Below the pieces are notes generated by a model that was not told the origin of the DNA, ran no database searches, and was given only the letters and a program-made list of their open reading frames with translations. A stretch of DNA of 64,000 nt, taken from assembly GCA_032622095.1 (NCBI GenBank), contig CP136065.1, forward strand, positions 26,361,141 to 26,425,140, written 5' to 3'. This document shows, piece after piece, positions 1 through 13,310 of the stretch. The position numbers were made by a program, and so were the translations under genes. Within the stretch, counting starts at the first letter, position 1, and each line of letters starts with the position of its first letter. The DNA comes from Siphonodentalium dalli. Its lineage: Eukaryota > Mollusca > Scaphopoda > Gadilida > Siphonodentaliidae.

Positions 1-280
1 TAGATTTCGTCAATAAGACTCTGTCGGAAGGGCGACATATGAAGAGAGTCGAACCTATAATGATCACTGATTACCATTTGAAGGGATGACGACACACGTG
101 TACATATGCATGGACTTCTTATACGTCGAGTAAATTAGATATCACAGATGCACAAATCTCTGTTTGAAGGGCTCGAACCATGCATGCATACAATCGAACT
201 TGGGTGACAGTCTGAGGATTTGTAGCCAGGCATAATTTGGACGATTCTGATTGTGTCATCAGATTATCCTGATGAGACCT
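1..280 (+). repeat. Left-edge decayed satellite units
   Basis: No gene is visible here. Fragments recognisable as very diverged copies of the neighbouring 75-bp satellite lie near 30 (GGAAGGGCGACATATG followed by AGTCGAAC), near 79 (GAAGGGATGACGACACACG) and near 166 (GAAGGGCTCGAACC). They are irregularly spaced, about 49 and 87 bp apart, and have lost the AAAATAAAATCC half of the unit. I read this as the decaying margin of the array rather than unrelated DNA, because both the GGGCGAC and the GTCG landmarks recur in the correct order. Confidence is moderate: the copies are short and could partly be chance. Confidence 0.5.
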
Positions 281-3200
281 TTTTGTGAAGGCGACCAATG
301 AACATAGTCTGAAAATAAAGGCCACAGATACTGTATTATATAGAGAACGACACACGTACATTGTCACAGACATGACACAGGCGAAAATAAAATCCACAGA
401 TACTTCATTGTATGGAGGGCGACACACGTACATAGTCGCATACATTATGACAAAGGCGAAAATAAAATCCACAGATACTGCATTGTATGTAGGGCGACAG
501 ACGTACATAGTCACAGACATTATGACAAAGGCGAAAATAAAATCAACAGATACTGCATTGTATGGAGGACGACACACATACATAGTCGCAGACATTATGA
601 CAAAGGCGAAAATAAAATCCGCAGATACTGCATTGTATGGAGGGCGACACACTTACATAGTCGCAGACAGTATGACAAAGGCGAATATAAAATCCACAGA
701 TACTGCATTGTATGGAGGGCGATACGTGTACATAGTCTCACACATTATGACAAAGGCGAAAATAAAATCCACATATACTGCATTATATGGCGAGCGACAC
801 ACGTACATAGTCGCAGACATTATAACAAAGGCGAAAATAAAATCGACAGATACTGCATTATACGGAGGGCGACACACGTACGTAGTCACAGACATTATGA
901 CAAAGGCGAAAATAAAATCCACAGATACTGCATTGTATGAACGCCGACACACGTACATAATAGCAGACATTATGACAAAGGCGAAAATAAAATCCACAGA
1001 TCTATACGGCATTGTATGGAGGCCGACACATATACATAGACGCAGACAGTATGACAAAGGCGAAATAAAAGCCACATATACTGCGAACATATATAGTCAC
1101 ATTATTGTATGGAGGGCGACAGTCGTACATAGTCACAGACATTATGATAAAGGTGAAAATAAAATCAACATATACTGCACGGTATGGAGGGCGGCACATG
1201 TACATATTCTCATACAGTATGACAAAGGCTTAAATAAAATCCACAGATACTGCAATGTATGGAGGGCGACACATGTACATAGCCGCAGATATTATTACAA
1301 AGGTGAAAATAAAATCCGCAGATACTGCATTGTATAGAGGGCGACAATGGTACATACTCGCAGACATTATGATAAAGGCGAAAATAAAATCCACAGATAC
1401 TGCAATGTGTTGAGGGCGACACACGAACATAGTCGCATACAGTATGACAAATGCGAAAATAAAATCCGCAGATACTTCACTGTATGGAGGGCGACACAGG
1501 TACATAGTCGCAGACATTATGACGAAGGCGAAAATAAAATCCACACATACTGCATTGTATGGAGAGCGACACACTTACATAGTCGCTGACATTATGACAA
1601 AGGCGAAAATAAAAACCGCAGATACTGCATTGTATGGAGGGGACACACATATATAGTGGCAGACATTATGACTAAGGCAAAAATTAAATCCATAAATACT
1701 GCATTGTATGGAGGGCGACACACGTTCATAGTCGCACACATTATGACAAATGCGAAAATAAAATCCACATATGCTGCATTTTATGGAGGGCGATACACGT
1801 ACAAAGTTGTAGACATTATGACAAAGGTGAAAATAAAATCCACAAATACTGCATTATATGGCGAGCGACACACGTACATAGTCGCAAACATTATGACAAA
1901 AGGCGATAATAAAATCCACAGATACTGCATTGTATGGAGGGCGACACATGTACATAGTCGCAGACATTATGACAAAGGTGAAAATAAAATCCACAGATAC
2001 TGCACTGTATAGAGGGCGACACATATACATAGTCGCAGACATTATGACAAAGGCGATAATATAATCCACAGATACTGCATTGTATGGAGGGCGACACATG
2101 TACATAGTCACATACATAACAAGGCGAAAATAAAATCCGCAGATACCGCATTGTACGGAGGGCGACACATGTACATAGTCGCAGACGTTATGACAAATGC
2201 GAAAATAAAATCCACATATAATGCATTTTATGGAGGGCGACAGACTTACATAGTCACAGACATTATAACAAGGCGAAAATAAAATCCACAGATACTGCAT
2301 TGTATGGACGGCGACACATGTACATAGTCGCACACATTATGACAAAGGCGAATATAAAATCCACAGATACAGCACTGTATGGAGGGCGACACATATACAC
2401 AGTCGCAGACACTGTGACAAAGGCGAATATAAAATCCACAGATACTGCATTCTATGGCGGGCGACACATGTACATAGTCGCAGACACTATGACAACGGCG
2501 AAAATAAAATCCACAGATACTGCATTGTATGGAGTGCGACACACGTACATAGTCACAGACATTAGTCGCACACATTATTACAAATGCGAAAATAAAATTC
2601 ACATATACTGCATTGTACGGAGGGCGACAAACGAACATAATCGCAGACATTATGACAAAGGTGAAAATAAAATCCACAGATACTGCATTGTATGGAGTGC
2701 GACACATGTACATAGTCACATACATTATGACAAAGGGGAAAATAAAATCCACATATACTGCATTGTATGGAGTGCGACACACGTACATAGTCCACAGATA
2801 TTGCATATTATGGAGAGCAATACACGTACATAGTCGCATACATTATGACAAAGGTGAAAATAAAATCGACAGACACTGCATGCATTGTATGGAGGGCGAC
2901 ACATGTAAATATTCGCAGACATTATGACAAAGGCGATAATAAAATCCACAGATAATACATTGTATGGAGGGCGACACACATACGTAGTCGCAGACATAAT
3001 GACGAAGGCGAAAATAAAATCCACATTTACTGCATTTTATGGAGGGCTACACACCTACATAGTCTCAGACATTATGACAAAGGCGAAAATAAAATCCACA
3101 GATAATGAATTTTAAGGAGGGCGAAACACGTAATTAACGCTCAGATTATGACAAAGGCGATAAATTAAATCCACATATACTGCATTGTATGGAGGGCGAC

Positions 3201-4149
3201 ACATGTACTTAGTCGAAGACATTATGACAAAGGCGAAAATAAAATCCACAGATACTGCATTGTATGGAGGGCGACACATGAACATTGTCGCAGACATCAT
3301 GACAAAGGCGAAAATAAAATCCACAGATACTGCATTGTATGGAGTGCGACACACGTACATAGTCGCACACATTATGACAAAGGCGAAAATTAAATACACA
3401 TGTACTGCATTGTATGGAGGGCGACAAAAGTACATAGTCGCAGACATTATGACAAAGGTGAAAATATAATCGACATATACTGCATGAATTGTATGGAGGG
3501 CGAAACATGTAAATATTCGCAGACATTACGACAAAGGCGATAATAAAATCCACATATACTGCACTGTATGGAGGGCGATAGACGTACAAAGTCGCAGACA
3601 ATATTACAAAGGCGAAAAAAAAATCCACAGATAATGCATTGTATGGACGGCGACACACATACATAGTCGCAGACATAATGACGAAGGCGAAAATAAAATC
3701 CACAGATACCGCATTGTATGGAGGGCGTCACATGTACATAGTCTCAGACATTATGACAAAGGCGAAAATAAAATCAACATATACTGCATTTTATGGAGGG
3801 CGACACAGTACGAACGCTTAGACTATGACAAAGGCGATAAATAAAATCCACAGATACTGCATTGTATTGAGGGCGACACATGTACATAGTCGCAGACATT
3901 ATAACAAAGGCGAAAATAAAATCCACAGATATTGCATTGTATGGAGGGCGACACTCGTAGGTAATCACAGACATTATGAAAAAGATGAAAATAAAATCCA
4001 CATATACCGCATTGTATGGAGTGCGACACTTGCGTATAGTCGCAGACGTTATGATAAAGGCGAAAATAAAATCAACAGATACTGCATTGTATGGAGGGCG
4101 ACACATGTACTTAGTCGCAAACACTATGAAAACGGCGAATATAAAATCC
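281..4149 (+). repeat. Irregular left portion of the satellite
   Basis: About 50 units that each carry their own substitutions and small indels, with no block duplication visible to me at this end. Examples of damaged units are the first one (281-350, about 20 bp shorter than usual), the unit with an extra TCTATACGG near 1,003, and the split units around 1,080-1,110 and 2,555-2,575. A short stretch near 3,410-3,630 does match 4,800-5,040 closely (offset about 1,414), so this part is not wholly isolated from exchange with the interior. The higher heterogeneity compared with 10-41 kb is expected for an array edge. Confidence 0.75.
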
Positions 4150-5765
4150 ACAGATATTGCATTGTATGGAGGGCGACACTCGTACATAGTCGAAGATATT
4201 ATGACAAAGGCGAAAATAAAATCCACAGATACTGCAACAGATGTACATAGTCACAGATATTATAACAAAGGTGAAAATAACGTCCACAGATACTGCATTG
4301 TATGGAGGGCGACACACTTACATAGTCGCAGACATTACAACAAAGGCCAAAATAAAAACCGCAGATTGCTGCGTTCTATGGACGGCGACACACGTACATA
4401 ATCGCAGACATTATTACAAAGGCGAAAAGAAAATCCACAGATACTGCATTGTATGGATGGCGACACTAAAACATAGTCGCAGACATAATGACAAAGGCGA
4501 AAATAAAATCCACAGATACTGCATTTTATGTAGGGCTACACACATACATAGACTCAGACATGATGACAAAGGCGAAAATAAAATCAACAGATACTGCATT
4601 GTATGGAGGGCGATACATGTACATAGTCGCAGACATTACAACAAAGGCGAAAATAAAATCCACATATACTGCATTGTATGGGGGGCGACACACGTGCATA
4701 ATCGCAGACATTATTACAAATGCGAAAATAAAATACACATATACTGCATTGTATGGAGGGCGATACATGTACATAGTCGCACACATTATGACAAAGGCGA
4801 AAATAAAATACACATATACTGCATTGTATGGAGGGCGACAAAAGTACATAGTCGCAGACATTATGACAAAGGTGAAAATATAATCGACATATACTGCATG
4901 AATTGTATGGAGGGCGAAACATGTAAATATTCGCAGACATTACGACAAAGGCGATAATAAAATCCACATATACTGCACTGTATGGAGGGCGATAGACGTA
5001 CATAGTCGCAGACAATATTACAAAGGCGAAAAAAAAATCCACAGATATTGCATTGTATGGAGGGCGACACTCGTACATAGTCGAAGATATTATGACAAAG
5101 GCGAAAATAAAATCCACAGATACTGCAACAGATGTACATAGTCACAGATATTATAACAAAGGTGAAAATAACGTCCACAGATACTGCATTGTATGGAGGG
5201 CGACACACTTACATAGTCGCAGACATTACAACAAAGGCTAAAATAAAAACCGCAGATTGCTGCGTTCTATGGACGGCGACACACGTACATAATCGCAGAC
5301 ATTATTACAAAGGCGAAAAGAAAATCCACAGATACTGCATTGTATGGATGGCGACACTCAAACATAGTCGCAGACATAATGACAAAGGCGAAAATAAAAT
5401 CCACAGATACTGCATTTTATGGAGGGCTACACACAAACATAGACTCAGACATGATGACAAAGGCGAAAATAAAATCAACAGATACTGCATTGTATGGAGG
5501 GCGATACATGTACATAGTCGCAGACATTACAACAAAGGCGAAAATAAAATCCACATATACTGCATTGTATGGGGGGCGACACACGTGCATAATCGCAGAC
5601 ATTATTACAAATGCGAAAATAAAATACACATATACTGCATTGTATGGAGGGCGATACATGTACATAGTCGCACACATTATGACAAAGGCGAAAATAAAAT
5701 ACACATATACTGCATTGTATGGAGGGCGACAAAAGTACATAGTCGCAGACATTATGACAAAGGCG
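4150..5765 (+). repeat. 891-bp tandem duplication of satellite units
   Basis: Sequence from 4,150 (ACAGATATTGCATTGTATGG) to 5,040 is repeated from 5,041 with an offset of 891 bp (about 12 units, less 9 bp). Shared private variants prove common origin: the CTGCAACAGATGTACATAG short unit at 4,231 and 5,122, the AATAACGTCCAC variant at 4,277 and 5,168, and the GCTGCGTTCTATGGACGG variant at 4,367 and 5,258. The second copy stops matching near 5,765, where copy 1 carries AAATATAATCGAC and copy 2 carries AATAATATCCAC. Confidence 0.85.
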
Positions 5766-6682
5766 AAAATAATATCCACAGATACTGCATTGTATGGAGG
5801 GCGACACTCGTAGATAGTCACAGACATTATGAAAAAGGCAATAATAAAATCCACATATACTGCATTGTATGGAGTCGATAGACCTACATAGTCGCATACA
5901 TTATGACAAAGGTGAAAATAAAATCGACATATACTGCATGAATTGTATGGAGGGCGACACATGTACATATTCGCTGACATTATGACAAAGGCGATAATAA
6001 AATCCACATATACTGCATTGTATGGAGGGCGATAGACGTACATAGTCGCAGACATTATAGCAAAGGCGAAAATAAAATCTAAAGATGCTGCATTGTATGG
6101 AGGGCGACACATGTACATAGTCGCAGACAATATTACAATGGCGAAAACAAAATCCACAGATAATGCATTGTATGGAGGGCGACCCACATACATAGTCGCA
6201 GACATAATGCCGAAGGCGAAAATAAAATCCACAGATAACGCATTTTATGGAGGGCTACACACATACATAGTCTCAGACATTATGACAAAGGCGAAAATAA
6301 AATCCACAGATACTGCATTGTATTGAGGGCGACACATGTACATAGTCGCAGACATTATAACAAAGGCGAAAATAAAATCCACAGATATTGCATTGTATGG
6401 AGGGCGACACTCGTAGATAGTCACAGACATTATGAAAAAGGTGAAAATAAAATCGACAGATACTGCATTGTATGGAGGGCGACACTCGTAGATAGTCGCA
6501 GATATTATGACAAAGGCGAAAGTAAAATCCACAGATACTGCAACAGACGTACAAAGACAAAGATATTATAACAAAGGTGAAAATAAAATCCACAGATATT
6601 GCATTGTATGGAGGGCGACACTCGTAGATAGTCACAGACATTATGAAAAAGGTGAAAATAAAATCGACAGATACTGCATTGT

Positions 6683-7150
6683 ATGGGGGGCGACACACAT
6701 ACATAGTCGCAGACATTATGACAACGGCGATAATAAAATCCACAGATACTGCATTGTATGGAGGGCGACACACGTACATAGTCGCAGACATTATGACAAC
6801 GGCGAAAATAAAATCCACAGATACTGCATTGTATGGAGGGCGACACACGTACATAGTCGCAGACATTATGACAACGGCGAAAATAAAGTCCACAGATACT
6901 GCATTGTATGGAGGGCGACACACGTACATAGTCGCAGACATTATGACAACGGTGATAATAAAATCCACAGATACTGCATTGTATGGAGGGCGACACACGT
7001 ACATAGTCGCAGACATTATGACAACGGCGATAATAAAATCCACAGATACTGCATTCTATGGAGGGCGACACACGTACATAGTCGCAGACATTATGACAAC
7101 GGCGAAAATAAAATCCACAGATACTGCATTGTATGGAGGGCGACACACAT
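6683..7150 (+). repeat. Homogenised run of six near-identical 75-bp units
   Basis: Six successive units share the private variant ACAACGGCG (instead of ACAAAGGCG) at exact 75-bp spacing (6,721 to 7,096). They otherwise differ from each other at only a few bases (GATAATA versus GAAAATA, one GGTGATA, one TTCTATGG). This is the most regular stretch of the window and looks like recent local amplification of a single unit. The same ACAACGG variant appears in pairs near 28,100, 28,790 and 28,860, consistent with copying between regions. Confidence 0.9.
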
Positions 7151-7199
7151 ACATAGTCGCAGACATTATGACAAAGGCGAAACTAAAATCCACATATAC

Positions 7200-10100
7200 T
7201 GCATTGTATGGAGGGCGACACACTTACATAGTCGCAGACATAATGACAAAGGCGAAAATAAAATCCCCAGTTACTGCAATGTATTGAGGACGACAAAAGT
7301 ACATAGTCGCAGACATCATGACAAATGCGAAAATAATATCCACAGATACTGTATATTATGGAGGGCGACTCACGTACATAGTAGCATACATTATGACAAA
7401 GGTGAAAATAAAATCGACATATACTGCATGAATTGTATGGAGGGCGATACATGTAAATATTCGCAGACATAATGACAAAGGCGAAAATAAAATCCACAGA
7501 TAATGCATTGTATGGAGGGCGACACACATACATAGTCGCAGACATAATGACAAAGGCGAAAATAAAATCAACAGATACTACATTGTATGGAGGGCGACAC
7601 TTGTAGATAGTCGCAGACATAATGACGAAGGCGAAAATAAAATCCACAGATAACGCATTTTATGGAGGGCGACACACGTACATAGTCTCAGACATTATGA
7701 CAAAGGCGAAAATAAAATCTACAGATACTGCATTTTATGGAGGGCGACACACGTACGTAACGCTTAGATTATGACAAAGGCGATAAATAAAATCCACAGA
7801 TACTGCATTGTATTGAGGGCGACACATGTACATTGTCGCAGACATTATAACAAAGGCGAAAATAAAATCCACAGATATTGCATTGTATGGAGGGCGATAC
7901 TCGTAGATAGTCACAGACATTATGAAAAAGGTGAAAATAAAATTCACATATACTGCATTGTATGGAGGGCGACACTTGCGTATAGTCGCAGGCGTTATGA
8001 CAAAGGCGAATATAAAATCCACAGATATTGCATTGTATGGAGGGCGACACTCGTAGATAGTCGCAGATATTATGAAAAAGGCGAAAGTAAAATCCACAGA
8101 TACTGCAACAGACGTACAAAGTCACAGATATTATAACAAAGGTGAAAATAAAGTCCACTGATACTGCATTGTATGGAGGGCGACACACTTACATAGTCGC
8201 AGACATTACAACAAAGGCCAAAATAAAAACCGCAGATTACTGCGTTGTATGGACGGCGACACACGTACATAATCGCAGACATTATTACAAAGGCGAAAAT
8301 AAAATCCACAGATACTGCATTTTATGGAGGGCTACACACATTCATAGACTCAGACATGATGACAAAGGCGAAAATAAAATCAACAGATACTGCATTGTAT
8401 GGAGTGCGACACAGTTATATAGTCGCTGACATTACAACAAAGGCGAAAATAAAATCCACAGATTGCTGCATTGTATGGACGGCGACACACGTATATAGTC
8501 GCATACATTATTACAAATGCGAAAATAAAATCCACAGATACTGCATTGCATGGAGGGCGACATACATACATAGTCGCAGTCAGTATGACAAAGGCGAAAA
8601 TAAAATACACATATACTGCATTGTATGGAGGGCGATACATGTACATAGTCGCACACATTATGACAAAGGCGAAAATAAAATACACACATACTGCATTGTA
8701 TGGAGGGCGACACATGTACATAGTCGCAGACATTATAACAAAGGGGAAAAGAAAATCGACATATACTGCATTGTATTGAAGGCGACAGACCTACATAGTC
8801 ACAGACATTATAACAAGGCGAAAATAAAATTCACAGACACTGCATTGTATGGAGGGCGACACATGTACATTGTCGCAGACATTATGACAAAGGTGAAAAT
8901 AAAATCCACATATACCGCATTGTATTGATGGCGACACACGTACATAGTCGCAGACATTATGACAAAGGCGAAAATTAAATCCACATATACTGCAATGTAT
9001 TGAGGGCGACAAACGTACATAGTCGCAGACAATATGACAAAGGCGAAAATAATATCCACAGATACTGCATATTATGGAGGGCGACGAACGTACATAGTCG
9101 CACACATTATGACAAAGGTGAAAATAAAATCGACATATACCGCATGCATTGTATGGAGGGCGACTCATGTAAATATTCGCAGACATTATGACAAAGGCGA
9201 TAATAAAATCCACAGATACTGCATTGTATGGAGTCGATAGACTTACATAGTCGCAGACATTATAACAAAGGCGAAAATAAAATCCAAAGATTCTGCATTG
9301 TATGGAGGGCGACACATGTACATAGTCGCAGACATTATTACAAAGGCGAAAATAAAATCCACAGATAATGCATTCTATGGAGGGCGACACACATACATAG
9401 TCGCAGACATAATGACGAAGACGAAAATAAAATCCACAGATACTGCATGTTATGGAGGGCGACATACGTACGTAACGCTTCTATTATGACAAAGGCGATA
9501 AATAAAATCCACAGATACTGCATTGTATTGAGGGCGACACATGTACATAGTCGCAGACATTATAACAAAGGCGAAAATAAAATCCACAGATATTGCATTG
9601 TATGGAGAGCGACACGCGTAGATAGTCACAGACATTACAACAAACGCGAAAATAAAATCCACAGATTGTTGCATTGTATGGACGGCGACAAACGTACATA
9701 GTCGCATACATTATTACAAATGCGAAAATAAAATCCACAGATACTGCATTGTATGGAGGGCGACACACATACATAGTCGCAGACATTATGACAAAGGTGA
9801 AAATAAAATCCACATATACTGCATTGTATGGAGGGCGACACACTTACATAGTCGCAGACATAATGAAAAAGGCGAAAATAAAATCCCCAGATACTGCAAT
9901 GTATTGAGGGCGACAAAAGTACATAGTCGCAGACATTATGACAAATGCGAAAATAATATCCACAGATACTGTATATTATGGAGGGCGACACACTTACATA
10001 GTCGCAGACATAATGACAAAGGCGAAAATAAAATCCCCAGATACTGCAATGTATTGAGGGCGACAAAAGTACATAGTCTCAGACATTATGACAAATGCGA

Positions 10101-13100
10101 AAATAAAATCCACAGATACTGCATGTTATGGAGGGCGACATACGTACGTAACGCTTCTATTATGACAAAGGCGATAAATAAAATCCACAGATACTGCATT
10201 GTATTGAGGGCGACACATGTACATATTCGCAGACATTATAACAAAGGCGAAAATAAAATCCACAGATATTGCATTGTATGGAGAGCGACACGCGTAGATA
10301 GTCACAGACATTATGAAAAAGGTGAAAATAAAATCCACATATACCGCATTGTATGGAGGGCGACACTTGCCTATAGTCGCAGACGTTATGATAAAGGCGA
10401 AAATAAAATTGACAGATACTGCATTGTATGGAGGGCGACACATGTACATAGTCGCAAACACTATGACAACGGCGAATATAAAATCCACAGATATTGCATT
10501 GTATGGAGGGCGACACTCGTAGATAGTCGCAGATATTATGACAAAGGCGAAAATAAAATCCACAGATACTGCAACAGACGTACATAGTCACATATATTAT
10601 AACAAAGGTGAAAATAAAGTCCACATATACTGCATCGTATGGAGGGCGACAGACTTACATAGTCGCAGTCAGTATGACAAAGGCGAAAATAAAATACACA
10701 TATACTGCATTGTATGGAGGGCGATACATGTACATAGTCGCACACATTATGACAAAGGCGAAAATAAAATACACACATACTGCATTGTATGGAGGGCGAC
10801 ACATGTACATAGTCGCAGACATTATAACAAAGGGGAAAAGAAAATCGACATATACTGCATTGTATTGAAGGCGACAGACCTACATAGTCACAGACATTAT
10901 AACAAGGCGAAAATAAAATTCACAGACACTGCATTGTATGGAGGGCGACACATGTACATTGTCGCAGACATTATGACAAATGCGAAAATAGAATCCACAT
11001 ATACTGCATTGTATGGAGGGCGACACTCGAACATAATCGCAGACATTATGACAAAGGTGAAAATAAAATCCACATATACCGCATCGTATGGATGGCGACA
11101 CACGTACATAGTCGCAGACATTATGACAAAGGCGAAATTTAAATTCACATATACTGCAATGTATTGAGGGCGACAAACGTACATAGTCGCAGACAATATG
11201 ACAAAGGCGAAAATAATATCCACAGATACTGCATATTATGGAGGGCGACGAACGTACATAGTCGCACACATTATGACAAAGGTGAAAATAAAATCGACAT
11301 ATACCGCATGCATTGTATGGAGGGCGACTCATGTAAATATTCGCAGACATTATGACAAAGGCGATAATAAAATCCACAGATACTGCAATGTATTGAGGGC
11401 GACACATGTACATAGTCGCAGACATTATAACAAAGGCGAAAATACAATCCACAGATATTGCATTGTATGGAGGGCGACACGCGTAGATAGTCACAGACAT
11501 TATGAAAAAGGTGAAAATAAAATCCACATATACCGCATTGTATGGAGGGCGACACTCGTAGATATTCGCAGATATTATGACAAAGGCGAAAATAAAATCC
11601 ACAGATACTGCAACAGACGTACATAGTCGCAGACATTATAACAAAGGCGAAAATAAAATCCAAAGATTCTGCATTGTATGGAGGGCGACACATGTACATA
11701 GTCGCAGACATTATTACAAAGGCGAAAATAAAATCCACAGATAATGCATTGTATGGAGGGCGACACACATACATAGTCGCAGACATAATGACGAAGGCGA
11801 AAATAAAATCCACAGATACTGCATTTTATGGAGGGCGACAGACTTACATAGTCTCAGACATTATGACAAAGACGAAAATAAAATCCACAGATACTGCATT
11901 GTATGGAGGGCGACACATGTACATAATCGCAGACATTATAACAAAGGCGAAAATAAATATGACTGATACTGCATTGTATGGAGGGCGACACATGTACATA
12001 GTCGCATACACTATGACAACGGCGAATATAAAATCCACAGATATTGCATTGTATGGAGGGCGACACTCGTAGATAGTCGCAGATATTATGACAAAGGCGA
12101 AAATAAAATCCACAGATACTGCAACAGACGTACATAGTCACAGATATTATAACAAAGGTGAAAATAAAGTCCACAGATACGGCATCGTATGGAGGGCGAC
12201 ACACTTACATAGTCGCAGACATTACAACAAAGGCGAAAATTAAAACCGCAGATTACTGCGTTGTATGGACGGCGACACACGTACATAATCGCAGACATTA
12301 TTACAAAGGCGATAATAAAATCCACAGATACTGCATTGTATGGAGGGCGACACACATACATAGTCGCAGACATAATGACAAAGGCGAAATTAAAATCCAC
12401 AGATACTGCATTTTAAGGAGGGCTACACACACATAGACTCAGACATGATGGCAAAGGCGAAAATAAAATCAACAGATACGTCATTGTATGGAGGGTGACA
12501 CACATACATAGTCGCAGACATGATGACAAAGGCGAAAATAAAATACACATATACTGCATTGAATGGAGGGCGATACATGTACATAGTCGCACACATTATG
12601 ACAAAGGCGAAAATAAAATACACACATACTGCATTGTATGGAGGGCGACACATGTACATAGTCGCAGACATTATAACAAAGTGGAAAAGAAAATCGACAT
12701 ATAATGCACTGTATTGAAGGCGACAGAACTACATAGTCACAGACATTATAACAAGGCGAAAATAAAATTCACAGACACTGCAATGTATTGAGGGCGACAA
12801 ACGTACATAGTCGCAGACAATATGACAAAGACGAAAATAATATCCACAGATACTGCATATTATGGAGGGCGACGAACGTACATAGTCGCACACATTATGA
12901 CAAAGGTGAAAATAAAATCGACATATACTGCATGCATTGTATGGAGGGCGACTCATGTAAATATTCGCAGAAATTATGACAAAGGCGATAATAAAATCCA
13001 CAGATACTGCATTGTATGGAGTCGATAGACTTACATAGTCGCAGACATTATAACAAAGGCGAAAATAAAATCCAAAGATTCTGCATTGTATGGAGGGCGA

Positions 13101-13310
13101 CACATGTACATAGTCGCAGACATTATGACAAAGGCGAAAATAAAATCCACAGATACTGCATTGTATGGAGGGCGACACACGTACGTAACGATTAGTTTAT
13201 GACAAAGGCGATAAATAAAATCCACAGATACTGCATGGTATGGAGGGCGACACATGTACATAGTCGCAGACATTATAATAAAGGCGAAAATAAAATCCAC
13301 ATTTACTGCA
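7200..13310 (+). repeat. Segment colinear with 28.9-35.07 kb (copy 1)
   Basis: This stretch is colinear with 28.9-35.07 kb. Matching landmark variants give offsets of about 21,686 (7.74-8.3 kb), 21,911 (8.47 kb), 21,612 (9.0-9.3 kb), 21,763 (9.45-9.7 kb), 21,838 (9.9-11.4 kb), 21,327 (12.2 kb) and 21,775 (12.7-13.3 kb). Most steps between offsets are multiples of 75 or close to it, so the two segments differ mainly by gain or loss of whole satellite units. It overlaps the start of the 7,687-bp duplication. Confidence 0.8.
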
